Positions 18,123-29,688 of a DNA stretch of 64,000 nt are shown in pieces (position 1 is the stretch's first letter; every line of letters starts with the position of its first letter). The DNA lies in assembly GCA_963734635.1 (NCBI GenBank), contig CAVTIA010000011.1, positions 62,001 to 126,000 of the forward strand, given 5' to 3'. This DNA is from DATCJA01 sp963734635. GTDB taxonomy: Bacteria; Acidobacteriota; Vicinamibacteria; Vicinamibacterales; UBA2999. The notes below the pieces were generated by a model. That model saw nothing but the letters and a program-made list of their open reading frames with translations. It searched no databases and was not told the origin of the DNA. Both the position numbers and the translations under genes were made by a program.

Positions 18123-18455
18123 TTGCCCGGTACGCCACGACTGTACTCCGGTCCAAAAAGCACCGTCTGTGAAGTGCAGAAGTGGGTCACGGTTACTGTT
18201 GCAGAGGCACTCGTCACCAAGGAACGGCACATTCGCAGCGACAACAATCCATCCGGTGACCCAGCCGCCGCGCTTTGCGAAGTGTTCCGATGGGTGACGA
18301 TTACGGTCGATGAGGCTCTGCGCACGGGACAACGCGGTCGGTGCGTGGAGTGAAAAGAACCGGTGCGGGCGCATCGGGGTTCGGTTGACGGCATGGCGCC
18401 ACACTTCGAGCATCTAAGGCGAAACCCCAAATGCTCACGCAGCGATGTGCGGTAG
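18123..18455 (+). pseudogene. small Cys/His protein with duplicated repeat and in-frame TGA
   Basis: One frame reads from ~18123 to TAG 18453. Two copies of a 36-codon unit, CEVQKWVTVTVAEAL (from 18168) and CEVFRWVTITVDEAL (from 18276), differ mostly at third codon positions, which shows this strand and frame were coding. The frame continues RCVE, then TGA (18351-18353), then KEPVRAHRGS, APHFEHLRRNPKCSRSDVR and a stop. The TGA sits where the second Cys of a CxxC zinc motif is expected, so a nonsense change from TGC/TGT is likely. Small zinc-finger-like protein of unknown role; the repeat suggests an internal duplication. Confidence 0.6.
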
Positions 18456-18515
18456 CGTTCGAAGGAAGCCGACTTCGCGTTGGCTGAGGGCAAGCGAACA
18501 TGGACAGCACATCGC

Positions 18516-18689
18516 TCGGCTGGGGGCAATCTGGCAGGCATTTTGGGCACACCGTTGACGGCGCTGTTGTTCGCGCAGTTCGGCTGGACGGTCGCCCTCG
18601 GTGCCGGAGTGGTGTTCGCGTTGCTAGCCGCTGCGCTGTGGCTCTTCATCCGCGTCGATGAGCCGCTGACCGTCGAGGGAGAAATTTGA
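18516..18689 (+). pseudogene. MFS transporter C-terminal remnant
   Basis: The frame gives GGNLAGILGTPLTALLFAQF, a hydrophobic VVFALLAAALWLFIRV and a short charged tail, which look like the last two helices of a major facilitator superfamily permease. The rest of the gene is absent upstream, where an unrelated frame ends at 18455. A dead fragment left by deletion or recombination. Confidence 0.6.
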
Positions 18690-18977
18690 CGCCTAACACG
18701 GACTGGACCCGACGGCGCAGTCCCACCTGAGACCGCGGGTCAGTCCTGGCCGTTAATGCCAGCGTTGGACGTTGCAGGTATCTTGACAGTGCCGTGACTT
18801 TCGACGTTCGCGTACCCATCGCGCCCCGGCTCCCCCCACGCGCGCTGGAGGGCATTTTTCGCGCTCGCTATTACTTATCCCCACAACCGAATGTCTTGTG
18901 GCGGCGAGGTCGTCGGCCAAGTTGTCCGAGGGGTAGGGTGGAGGGCTGCTCTAGAGCGATCCCATGAGAGCACTTTC

Positions 18978-19124
18978 AATTTTTTTGTGTGTCGATTTTT
19001 TCTCGGCCTGCGTGCGCTCATGCGCAACACGGGGTTGAGTCAGCACACCATCGAGAAGATCCTCCGCGGTCGACCGGTGCGACAGGCGACCCTCCAACGC
19101 CTTCTTGCGAGTATGAACCAATAG
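18978..19124 (+). pseudogene. helix-turn-helix fragment
   Basis: The reading frame ends ALMRNTGLSQHTIEKILRGR then PVRQATLQRLLASMNQ and TAG. The pattern GLSQHTIEKILRG fits an HTH recognition segment as in small XRE-like proteins. The sequence before ~18978 is T-rich and shows no domain or ribosome-binding site, so this is probably a 3' remnant, though a very short real gene is possible. Confidence 0.4.
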
Positions 19125-19274
19125 CCGGCGCCTTTCTGGAATCTTCGTCTAGCCGCGCTTCTCCGTATAATCACAGCCCGGTCCAAGCAGAACCGTGTCA
19201 CTAAGTCTCGGCGTTCGTCTCGGTCCTATGAAGTCACCGCGCTGATTGGGTGATCGCAAGAAGAGGAGAAGGAG

Positions 19275-19982
19275 ATGCTCAACAAGGATCTCAGCACTCT
19301 GGTGGTGTGTGCCGGTCTGGCTGTTGTTTCCCTGACGATCTCGAGGGTCTCGGTCGCGCAAGGGCCGCCGGCGCCCTCTCCTGCCGCCGCGCCGGCACCT
19401 CCGCCTCCAGCGATTCCGCCGTCCCTGCCGCCGACCTACGTGGTCAATCTGATGACGCAGGAAGGCATCGCGGCGTTCGGCGCGCAGTGGAAGAACATGG
19501 ACGCGAAGATCGTCGAGGGCCCGGCTATGCCAGGCGCGGGGGCCAAATGGAAAATGTCGTACGACATCCAACCGCATGCCGGCGAAAGCGGCTTCGACGA
19601 TTCATCATGGCCGACAATCGAGGCCAAAGCGCTGGACGAACGGCGCGGCGGCGGCAAGGTGTTCTTCACCTGGTACCGCACGAGCCTGACCATTCCGGCA
19701 AAGATTGGCGCCTTCGACACGGCAGGCGCCAAGGCGGTGCTCACGGTGCTGGTGGATGATTACGCTGAAGTCTGGGTCAACGGGCAGATGCCGCGCCGAA
19801 GCGGCTACATCAGCCCCGCCACGATTCAGGGCCTCAACATGCCCAATCGCGTGGTGCTCGCCGACGCCGTCAAGGCGGGCGATCGGTTCCAAATCGCGAT
19901 CTTCGGCATCAATGGGCCGATTTCGGTCGCGCCGTTGAATACCGTCTGGTTCCGTGAGGCGAAGATGGAATTTTATCGCTAG
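19275..19982 (+). CDS. secreted sugar-binding-like domain protein
   Basis: 235 residues; ATG preceded by GAGGAGAAGGAG. Signal peptide to VSVAQG, then a Pro/Ala linker (34-54). The body (FGAQWKNMDAKIVEG, SYDIQPHAGESGFDDSSW, TWYRTSLTIPAKIG, VDDYAEVWVNGQ) is the galactose-binding-like jelly-roll that in acidobacteria usually precedes an SMP-30/gluconolactonase domain; here it stands alone and ends at EFYR. Probably a secreted carbohydrate-binding protein; the missing lactonase domain is the oddity. Confidence 0.75.
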   Translation: MLNKDLSTLVVCAGLAVVSLTISRVSVAQGPPAPSPAAAPAPPPPAIPPSLPPTYVVNLMTQEGIAAFGAQWKNMDAKIVEGPAMPGAGAKWKMSYDIQPHAGESGFDDSSWPTIEAKALDERRGGGKVFFTWYRTSLTIPAKIGAFDTAGAKAVLTVLVDDYAEVWVNGQMPRRSGYISPATIQGLNMPNRVVLADAVKAGDRFQIAIFGINGPISVAPLNTVWFREAKMEFYR

Positions 19983-20047
19983 CTGCGCGTCTCCGTCGGA
20001 ACGGGCTAACCGAGTTGATGGAGCAGGAGCCTCCGGAGGCGGCGTTC

Positions 20048-22183
<2,136 letters not shown>

Positions 22184-22330
22184 GACTTATCCTCTTCGTC
22201 CACGCAACGGCCGTTCGGCGCGAAGCCGCGCTATGAGTCTCTGGGCGTCACCCTCGAAGGCATCGCGCGGAAGATTGCGATCCTACCACCCCGAACTCGA
22301 GCCGAAGTCCCGACCATCCGTTGACCCCGA

Positions 22331-22564
22331 ATGCTCCCTCAAGAGCCTACCGTCAGCTTGACCGGTCGGGAGCTGCGTCGTCAGCGGCTCCTCCTCGGCC
22401 TCACGCAACAGGAACTGGCAGCGAGACTCGGCATGGCGCGAAATACCATCACGCGGTACGAGCGCGGTTTTTTGCCAACGATCCCGAAGTACGTCGAATT
22501 GGCAGTGCAGGCGTTGCTCGCTGAGTCTGTGAGGGGGCAAGGCAAGAAACGCAATCGAGGCTGA
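22331..22564 (+). CDS. small XRE-type HTH regulator
   Basis: 77 residues. REL RRQRLLLGLTQQELAARLG then ARNTITRYERG is a complete Cro/C1-type helix-turn-helix, with a short helical tail rich in Lys/Arg. No partner or effector domain. It stands alone between the prolyl oligopeptidase and a small membrane protein; its target is unknown. Confidence 0.7.
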   Translation: MLPQEPTVSLTGRELRRQRLLLGLTQQELAARLGMARNTITRYERGFLPTIPKYVELAVQALLAESVRGQGKKRNRG

Positions 22565-22908
22565 GGGGAGCAGCGCCACTCCCGTTTGATTTGTCGGCCT
22601 GCCTGCTCCCTTAGGGAGGAACGGAGAGTTGAAGTGAAAATCCCGCGGCACGACCGGATGCCAGCGGCGACAGTGTGGGCAGCGAATCTGCGATCCAGGT
22701 CGAAGGCGCGTCGGTTCCATTCGTAGAACTCTTGTCGGTCCCCATGACAGCCAAGGTCAGCGGAGTCGGTCCCCGAATGTCGGTGCCCTCCACGACGTGG
22801 CTGCCGTGCTAGGATTTGGGCCGCTCGAAGACCTCTATCACACTGCCTGCGGTTCTGATTCGTCGCGTACGGTCTCGTGTGCGTTCTCATCTCTTAGAGG
22901 AGGGCCAG

Positions 22909-23319
22909 ATGGACACAAAGCGATTCGTCGTTGGAACCCTCGTTGGCGGCGGGGTCCTGTTCGTGGCCGGGTACCTGATTTTCGACATGGCCTTCGCAAG
23001 TTTTTATGCGGCCAATGAAGGGTCGGCGACGGGCGTGGTGCGAACCCCGCAACTGGTGTGGGCCGTGGTCCTGGGGTCCTTGTCGTATGGTGCACTCATC
23101 ACCCTCGCAATTGGGAACCGGCCTGCCTCCTCGGCAGGAACAGGTGCCAAAATCGGAGCCGTCGCTGGCTTCCTCCTCTGGTTCACGGTGGACTTCATCT
23201 TGTACGGCATCACGAACGTCCAGACCTTGACCAGGACGGTCGTCGATCCGCTGCTCGAGGCTGTGCGCAGTGGAGTCGCTGGCGCGATCGTCGCAGTCGT
23301 GCTCGCGAAGGTCCGGTAG
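22909..23319 (+). CDS. four-helix small membrane protein
   Basis: 136 residues from ATG 22909 with GAGGAGGG at 22897-22904, which fixes the start. Four hydrophobic segments: ~8-30, ~47-66, ~75-97 and ~118-134. The first helix ends in YLIFDMAFASFYAAN, resembling a family of unknown-function bacterial membrane proteins. No catalytic motif. Inner membrane; role unknown. Confidence 0.68.
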   Translation: MDTKRFVVGTLVGGGVLFVAGYLIFDMAFASFYAANEGSATGVVRTPQLVWAVVLGSLSYGALITLAIGNRPASSAGTGAKIGAVAGFLLWFTVDFILYGITNVQTLTRTVVDPLLEAVRSGVAGAIVAVVLAKVR

Positions 23320-23613
23320 CGCACCCCAGGAAGCGATCGGCGCGCTTTGCCGGTGGATTCCGTCCTGGGATGCGGATGAGTGAGCCAGTTCCCTTACAGG
23401 TGAATGTGGAGTTCCGCTTTACGGTTCGCAGACTCAAAAACGCGGCGAACGATCGTTCAGCTAGGCCAATCCGTCGCGTGGGCTTCGCGCGGAGATGCGC
23501 GTCGGTGGACCGATTTCCCGAGGCTCTAAGGAGTGCGAAGAGTTATCGTGCTCTCCGCACTCCTTTCTCCGAGACAGCCCGCGATACGTTCTCGCTCCCA
23601 CGGTAACGCTTCC

Positions 23614-23997
23614 TCACCACCGAAATTCGAGACCGCGCAAGGAGTTGATCAGATACCACGCCTTGATCGGTGTGGGCTCGCCGCGGCTCGCCTCGCCGAG
23701 CAACACGGTCTGATTCGGCGGCATGTCCGCGGGACGGGTGACTGGGTTGGTGAGCCCCAGGTAATGCACGCGCTGGCGATCGGCGCTCATGACGCGAACG
23801 ATGGCACGATCGGTGCCGTTTGGTCCCGATTCGAACGCGTACCTGCCGGGCGCGAGCACGACGCCGGGTAGGGCGACAGTGCTGTTGAACGTGAGGTAGT
23901 TCAGTCGGATCGGCCCTTGAGCCTGTGTGGACGACGATGTCAGCAGCGTAGCGATGGCCACGGCGCATACGGTCAGGACGAATGTGCGTCTAAACAT
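23614..23997 (-). CDS. small secreted protein of unknown function
   Basis: 127 residues from ATG 23997, preceded by GAAGGAGAGAATGCA. Signal peptide (VLTVCAVAIATLLTSSSTQA) and then a ~100-residue beta-rich domain (LNYLTFNSTVALPG, LAPGRYAFESG, VHYLGLTNPVTRP). Similar small exported proteins are frequent in acidobacterial genomes. No catalytic residues recognised. It diverges from the kinase pseudogene. Confidence 0.68.
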   Translation of the reverse strand: MFRRTFVLTVCAVAIATLLTSSSTQAQGPIRLNYLTFNSTVALPGVVLAPGRYAFESGPNGTDRAIVRVMSADRQRVHYLGLTNPVTRPADMPPNQTVLLGEASRGEPTPIKAWYLINSLRGLEFRW

Positions 23998-24180
23998 TGC
24001 ATTCTCTCCTTCTTGTCTATTAACGTCAGCGGTGGCCCTCGCGAACGTCTCACACATGAGCGACAGCGGAGGTTGAAGGCGCGAACACCTGGCGGCCCCT
24101 GTGCTGGTCTTCATCACACCTCTCGCGTCGGGATCGCCGGAACCTTATTTCCCTGTAGAATCCGCACACACCAACCATTC

Positions 24181-26820
24181 ATGGCGCTGGCCCCCGGCAC
24201 ACGGCTTGGCCCGTACACGATTTCCGCCTCGATTGGCGCAGGCGGCATGGGCGAGGTCTATCAAGGCGACCGACACCAACCTCGGACGGCAGGTCGCCAT
24301 CAAAGTGCTGCCCGAGGCGTTTGCACAGGATGCTGACCGGCTGGCGCGCTTCGAGCGTGAAGCCAAGACGCTCGCGTCACTGAATCATCCGAACATCGCG
24401 CAAATCTACGGCCTGGAGAAGGCCGACGGCATCCGCGCGCTCGTGATGGAGCTGGTCGAGGGACCGACGCTCGCGGACCGCATCGCGCAGGGCCCGATTC
24501 CGGTCGACGAGAGCGCTCGCCATCGCGAAGCAGATAGCTGAAGCCCTGGAGGCCGCGCACGAGCAGGGCATCATCCACCGCGACCTGAAGCCCGCCAACA
24601 TCAAGCTGCGGCCGGATGGCGCGGTAAAGGTGCTCGACTTTGGGCTGGCGAAGGCGCTCGAACCATGCCTCAGCGGACGATCGACGCTACTGCAAGTCTC
24701 CGACGATCACCTCAGTCCCGCAATGATGTCCGGCGTCGGGATGATTCTCGGGACAGCGGCGTACATGAGTCCCGAGCAGGCGCGCGGCAAAGCAGTGGAC
24801 AAGCGGAGCGACATCTGGGCGTTCGGTGTGCGTGCTGTACGAGATGCTCACGGGACGAGCAGGCGTTTACAGGGCGACAGCATCTCCGATGTCATCGCGA
24901 GCATCCTGACACGGCAGCCTGATTGGACGGCGCTGCCCTCCGGCATTCCCGCACCGCTGTCGACGGCTGTCTTCGGCGGTGTCTCGCAGAAGAACGCGCA
25001 GCGAGCGCTTGCACGACATCGGCGATGCGCGTCTTGATATCGCTGACGCCGTGAAGCCCGTCCGAAGACAGCTCCGCCGTGCCTGGCGTCGCGCGCGAGC
25101 GGTGCCGCGCGTCAGCGCGCAGCGTCGCGCTAGTCGCGGCGCTGATTGGTCGGCGCCGTCGCGAGCGGGACTGGCCGTGATCGGTTCGGCGTCACGGCCG
25201 AGCTTCGACCGTCTGCGGTCACACGCCTGTCGATCGCGTCTCTCAGGGGACGCAGACGCTCGTCGTCGGCAGACTCGACCGAGACTTCGCGCTGTCGCCG
25301 GATGGGACTCGCCTTGTCTACATCGGCGCGAATGGATCGCAGTTGTTCGTGCGCCGGCTGGATTCGCTGGACGCGACGCCGCTCGGCAGAGACTGGCGCG
25401 CGCCGCGAGGTCTGTTCATCGTCGCCGGACGGTGCATGGGTCGGCTTCTTCGACGGCGTGGGCACGCTCCAGGAAGATCGCAATCATCCGGCGGTCCCGG
25501 CGACGACGCTGTGCGAGTGCGGGACAGGCCCTCGCGGAGGCACGTGGGGACCGGACGGCACGATCGTCATGGCCGGCTCCGATCCAACATCGGAGTTGCT
25601 GCGCGTCTCGGACACCGGCGGCGATCCCGAAGTGCTGACGACGCCGAGCGGGGAACAGGACGATCGCGATCACTTCTGGCCCGAATTCCTGCCCGACGGA
25701 AATGCGGTGCTGTTCACGCATCGTTCCCGAACGGCACCGTCGAAAAGGCTCAGAGTCGCCGTGCTCGACCTGAGAACCGGCGCACAGAAGGTACTGATTC
25801 AAGGCGGCACGCATGCGCGCTATGTCCCGAGTGGCCATCTTGTGTACGCGACGGGAACCGAGATTGCGCGCTGTCTCATTCGACGTCGATCGGATGGAAG
25901 TGACCGGCAGCCCGACGCCGGTTGTGCCGCAAGTGGCGACGACGGCAGACGGCGGGGCCGACCTCGACATATCGCACCAATGGCACGCTCGTCGTATGTA
26001 TCGAGTACAGGCGCTGCGCTGGCGCGAACGCTCGCGTGGGTCGATCGGAGCGGACGCGAGGAGCCAATTCGCGCTCCGGCGCGCGCGTATACCTACCCGC
26101 GCATCTGCCCCAGACGGGACGCGCGTGGCGCTCGGCATTCGGGACCTGGAGCAGGACATCTGGATCTGGGACTTCGCGCGCGAGAACCTGTCCCGCTTCA
26201 CCTACGGGCCTGCGGCGGAATGGTATCCGCTATGGACGCCGGACGGCCGCCGATCTGATCTTTGATTCGGCCCGTTCAGGCTCGCAGAATCTCTATTGGC
26301 AGGCAGCCAATGGCGCAGGACCCGTCGGAACGGCTGACCGAATCTCCGTTTCAGAGCTTCCCGACCTCAGATCTCGCCAGACGGGCGGCAGCATCGTCTT
26401 TCGGATTAACGGGCGGACACAGGACCTCGCCGTCGTGACGCTCGGCGAGAAGCGCTCGCGTGGACCCGCTTGATCCAGACCGAGTTCCAGGAGTTGAACG
26501 GCGAGATCTCGCCCGACGGACGATGGCTCGCATACGAGTCGAAGGCAAGTCAGGAGTGAATGATGTCTACGTGCTGTCCCTTCCCTGACGTCTCGGCAGG
26601 GCGGTGGCAGGTATCGAGCGGGCGGTGGCACGTCGGCCCGTTGTGGGCGGAAGCGCGGCGACGAACTCTTCTTCCTGTCTCCGACCGGCATCGTGATGGG
26701 CGTTCGGGTCGACGCGGACGACGACATGGACGGCAGGTCCTCCGACGAAAGTGTTCGACGGCCGATTACTTCCTCGGAGGCGGGGGGTCGACCGGCCGAA
26801 CCTACGACATTGTCCTAGGA
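24181..26820 (+). pseudogene. Ser/Thr kinase with C-terminal WD40-like propeller, multiply frameshifted
   Basis: Pieces of one protein appear in order across all three frames: ALAPGTRLGPYTISASIGAG (P-loop), LGRQVAIKVLPEAF (catalytic Lys), IIHRDLKPANIKL (HRD loop), VLDFGLAKAL (DFG), TAAYMSPEQARGKA (APE-like), then propeller blades (FALSPDGTRLVYIG, SSPDGAWVGFFDG, LNGEISPDGRWLAYES) and the family's C-terminus (TAGPPTKVFDGRYFL, GGGGSTGRTYDI when patched). Nearly the whole ~880-residue protein is present. At least 15 single-base shifts break it, almost all of +1 sense (for example ~24262, ~24511, ~24831, ~26472), and I saw no in-frame stop along the patched path. It cannot make a kinase as written. 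Confidence 0.85.
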
Positions 26821-27049
26821 TTCGGTTGCCGCGGATCGGGGCGCCTGGCGCGGTTCCAGCGTGACGGCCTCGCCATCGTATGAAGGTCCATCCACATCGC
26901 GGCCGACCGAAGGCCTGACGGCTCTCGTGATGGAACTGGTCGAAGCCGGTGCGCAGCACCACATCGCGCAGCGCTCGGACGAGAGCCCGCGGCGTGTCCA
27001 GGCGTCGAACTGACTCGGGACACTTGCATGCAGGCAGAATCGTGACACG

Positions 27050-27271
27050 ATGCTCGGCAGTCGTCGCCGCGATGAAGGCAAAACCTGGTTCGCGAGCACG
27101 CCTGTTGTGGCTCTTTCGACTGTGGGGATGTTATCCGGGCTGCTCGTCGACGTAATGCTCCGGAAAACGGTGTATGGCGCCGGGACTCCAGCAGTTGGTG
27201 GCGCAACGATTACCTTGTCGCCCTTAATCAATACGAAGACCGCTGGCGCATCGCTGAGGCTGCAATTCTGA
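27050..27271 (+). pseudogene. C-terminal remnant of a secreted protein
   Basis: The frame ends MLRKTVYGAGTP, ATITLSPLINTKTAG, ASLRLQF and a stop. The spacing 'tVY.a....TLSPLI..k..GaSLRLqF' resembles the end of acidobacterial exported proteins of unknown function that close on a hydrophobic beta-strand. The N-terminal part is missing. Weak, pattern-based call. Confidence 0.35.
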
Positions 27272-27367
27272 GGACAGCAGTGCGCCTCGCATCACCAATC
27301 CACGCTCAAGGCCTGAACCCTTGGTTCTCTTGGTACGCGCCGACCCACCCGGCTGGACCCTTGAGCG

Positions 27368-27380
27368 CATAGCGCGCCGG
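27368..27380 (+). repeat. dispersed repeat, copy 1 of 4
   Basis: CATAGCGCGCCGG, followed within 12 bases by CCCTCG. Other copies start at 27781, 28230 and 29427, all in the same orientation. Confidence 0.7.
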
Positions 27381-27780
27381 ACCACGCCCTCGGTGGTCAA
27401 TCAAACCAAACCCACGCTTCACGAATCATTAGCTTCTCGCCACTGTGGTGAGATTGTGCTCATCGTTTTGGATGAGGCCGAACAGGCGTGGCGGCCCCGC
27501 ACTGTTCTACAAACGTCCCATCGTCGTTATTACCCGCAGAAGAATATTCGCGCGGTAGGTCTGCGCCTGCAGCGCGTCGAGCCTGAAATGTCTGTCGTTA
27601 TCGATGCTCTCGCCGACCCTCAGTTCCTGATGTGGGGCATCGCGTACCTGATCTTGAAGTGGACGCTTGGCCTCTGGGTGTTGCGTCGCGTCCGAGCTTG
27701 GACGAAGGCGAAAAGAGTTTCGGCTCAGGCGCTTTGTACTGGGTGTTCGACCCATGCCCCCGCGAGCAGGATCCCCGTTA

Positions 27781-27793
27781 CATAGCGCGCCGG
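27781..27793 (+). repeat. dispersed repeat, copy 2 of 4
   Basis: CATAGCGCGCCGG preceded by GGATCCCCGTTA and followed by ...CCCTCG. Its upstream flank matches copy 4 (GGGTCCCCGTTCA), so the conserved unit is about 35-40 bp. Confidence 0.7.
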
Positions 27794-27894
27794 ACGCTGG
27801 TCCCTCGTTGCAGTCTCCGCTGATTCGACTGGCGCGAGGACATGCGACGCCAGTCGAAGGGACTGGCTTACACCTCCGGCCCGACCCAACGCAC

Positions 27895-28113
27895 TCAATT
27901 TGGACACGTGAACTGGGCGACGTACTCCTCGAGGTTGGCGTACCCGATGCTGCGAATCGCGGCGAGATTGTCCTCACCAACAACATCTCTGTTCGGAACC
28001 GGCTCGACCGACATGTACGTGGTGGCCGACGCTGTGTCAGTCCACAAGAGGAGGAAGGCGACTAACGAACCAATCGTCCGGTCCGCCACATCGCGGAATG
28101 ACGTCCGCATCAC
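27895..28113 (-). pseudogene. N-terminal remnant of a secreted protein
   Basis: The frame gives a hydrophobic leader (GSLVAFLLLWTDTASA), then TTYMSVEPVPNRDVVGE and NLAAIRSIGYANLEEYVAQ, and stops. The leader plus 'YMSVEPvP..dVVG..nL..I...GY.NLE' looks like the start of an exported protein family; the remainder is missing. Function unknown. Confidence 0.4.
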
Positions 28114-28229
28114 GATGCTCCACTCGGAGGGGAAAGTCGGACATCTTAGCTCAGACGTGTGTCATGGCATCGCAAATGGAACCACGGCGCATGCAGAAGT
28201 CCTGTCGAATCGACCCCGCGACTGGTCGA

Positions 28230-28242
28230 CATAGCGCGCCGG
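28230..28242 (+). repeat. dispersed repeat, copy 3 of 4
   Basis: CATAGCGCGCCGG, preceded by CGACTGGTCGA and followed by ...TCCTCTCG. The flanks are less like copies 2 and 4. Confidence 0.7.
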
Positions 28243-28429
28243 CCAGAATGCGTCCTCTCGGGCCCGGTTGCAGACGTCCGACACGCCGGCGCGCGGCGTC
28301 GGAATCCCGACATCAGGTGCTCGCGCCACCTGTGCACTCCTGAATCTTTTCAACACATTACAACCGCTCGCGCGGTGGCCAGGACCTTGAACCGACGGCA
28401 CGGAAGCGGAAGGACGTGCAGAGACGCAA

Positions 28430-28633
28430 ATGGCGAATCTGATTGCGACGATTACGTGTCCCATATGCAAGCACGCAGCGAGGGTCGCGATGCCCACGGA
28501 TCGCCGTGTTCTTGTCTATGTATGCACACGCTGTCAGGCGACACTCACGCCGAAAGAGGGCGATCACTGCGTGTTCTGCTCGTACGCGGACCTGCCCTGT
28601 CCGCAGAAACAGGATCAGGGCTACGGTTTGTGA
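28430..28633 (+). CDS. small zinc-ribbon-like protein (CVFCSY family)
   Basis: 67 residues. TCPICKHAA, VCTRCQATL and GDHCVFCSYADLPCPQKQ give paired CxxC and CxxC knuckles plus the conserved 'GD.CVFCSY...PCP' signature of a small protein family often found near metal-resistance or mobile genes. It probably binds zinc; function unknown. Intact, though surrounded by decayed DNA. Confidence 0.72.
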   Translation: MANLIATITCPICKHAARVAMPTDRRVLVYVCTRCQATLTPKEGDHCVFCSYADLPCPQKQDQGYGL

Positions 28634-29480
28634 ACGACAGGATTCTCCATTGACCGGGGATCCCCAGACCACCATGCGCCCGACTTTTCAAAACAATGAA
28701 GCCGTCCCTCCTGACGACGCCGCGCCCCCGCATAACCCACCAGAGAAGCCCCCTCGATGAATGAGGCCGTAGGGCCTTCATCGCCTCTTTGCCACCTTCC
28801 ACTGCGGTTACGATCAATCCGTCCATCAGCGTCGCGATCGAGTCGCGATGCTACTCGCGACGCCAGAGAGTGCATGCGGGCGTGCATGTGTGGCCGCGGC
28901 GCTCTGCCGCGCAGTCGACTTCCAAGAACGCGTCGTTCAAGTTGGTGCATTCGAGCGATATGCCCCTCCGGAGACCGTAGCCGACTGGAACGAGATCGAC
29001 CGCCATGAAGCTGCCCATCTCACGTTCCTCGACAAGGCCCTCTGATGCGTCGTGGTGGTGGCGTCGCCACTTGCTCAGCGTTCGGGACGATGGCCACAGC
29101 TCTCCGCATAGCTTCACCATGTCACTCCGGCCTCCCTGGCTTGGCGTCAATGGCTCTTCGGAGTGGAATGGATGTCGAACCGACATGTGCGCGTCACGCG
29201 GCTCCGAATAGCGTGAGCTACCGTCGCAAAACGCGGGGCACGTCAGGATCATGACGCTTTGTGACACCTCCGCACACTGTGCGCGCAAAATCGACAACGC
29301 CGCAGACTAAGGTCCTGGCGCGATCAGACGAATTGATCTGAACGAGCCGAGGGCAGCCTGGTTCTTCACACGGAGAACCGGCCGCCCACACTTATACGCG
29401 CACCCATCCGGTAGGGTCCCCGTTCACATAGCGCGCCGGGCGACCCCCTCTCGAATCAACGACCGTCTCGGCTACCATCG
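28634..29480. other. gene-poor region before the TIR-GH19 gene
   Basis: No recognisable gene on either strand; open frames are short and lack motifs. Contains repeat copy 4 at 29427. Confidence 0.4.
29427..29439 (+). repeat. dispersed repeat, copy 4 of 4
   Basis: CATAGCGCGCCGG preceded by GGGTCCCCGTT and followed by CGACCCCCTCTCG. It is the copy nearest the TIR-GH19 gene, ~250 bp upstream. Confidence 0.7.
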
Positions 29481-29485
29481 TCGTC

Positions 29486-29645
29486 GTGACGGTTCGCTTC
29501 ACCCCACCGACACCACCACGCCCGCCACGGCTCGATCACGTGCGCGACCTGTGGCAGATGCATCGACCCCATAGGCCGCAGGCGATATTGACCGCCGCGA
29601 TTTATGAGACCGACACCGGCCTCGAGCTGCGGCGGCAATGTGCTG
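29486..29645 (+). pseudogene. fragment of a small recombinase-associated protein
   Basis: The frame reads PRLDHVRDLWQMHRPHRPQA then ILTAAIYETDTGLELRR, after which the expected continuation is lost. Short proteins with 'Hp..P...I..A.yeTdtGlELR' occur beside recombinase and transposase genes. Too short and broken to name. Confidence 0.35.
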
Positions 29646-29688
29646 TTGGCGTTTCGCCCCGAATGAAGTGGCGGTCATCACTCGGGCG

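Larger units (their letters stand above)
27272..28429. other. gene-poor decayed region
   Basis: Apart from the minus-strand remnant at 27895-28113 and three copies of the CATAGCGCGCCGG repeat, I see no convincing gene. Long open frames here have no motif and their codon use is irregular. A hydrophobic run in one frame near 27620-27690 lacks a start and context. Confidence 0.45.

Noticed and set aside
27368..29439. Integron attC array
   Set aside because: Repeats lack GTTRRRY/RYYYAAC core sites and long inverted arms, and no IntI-type gene is oriented toward them.
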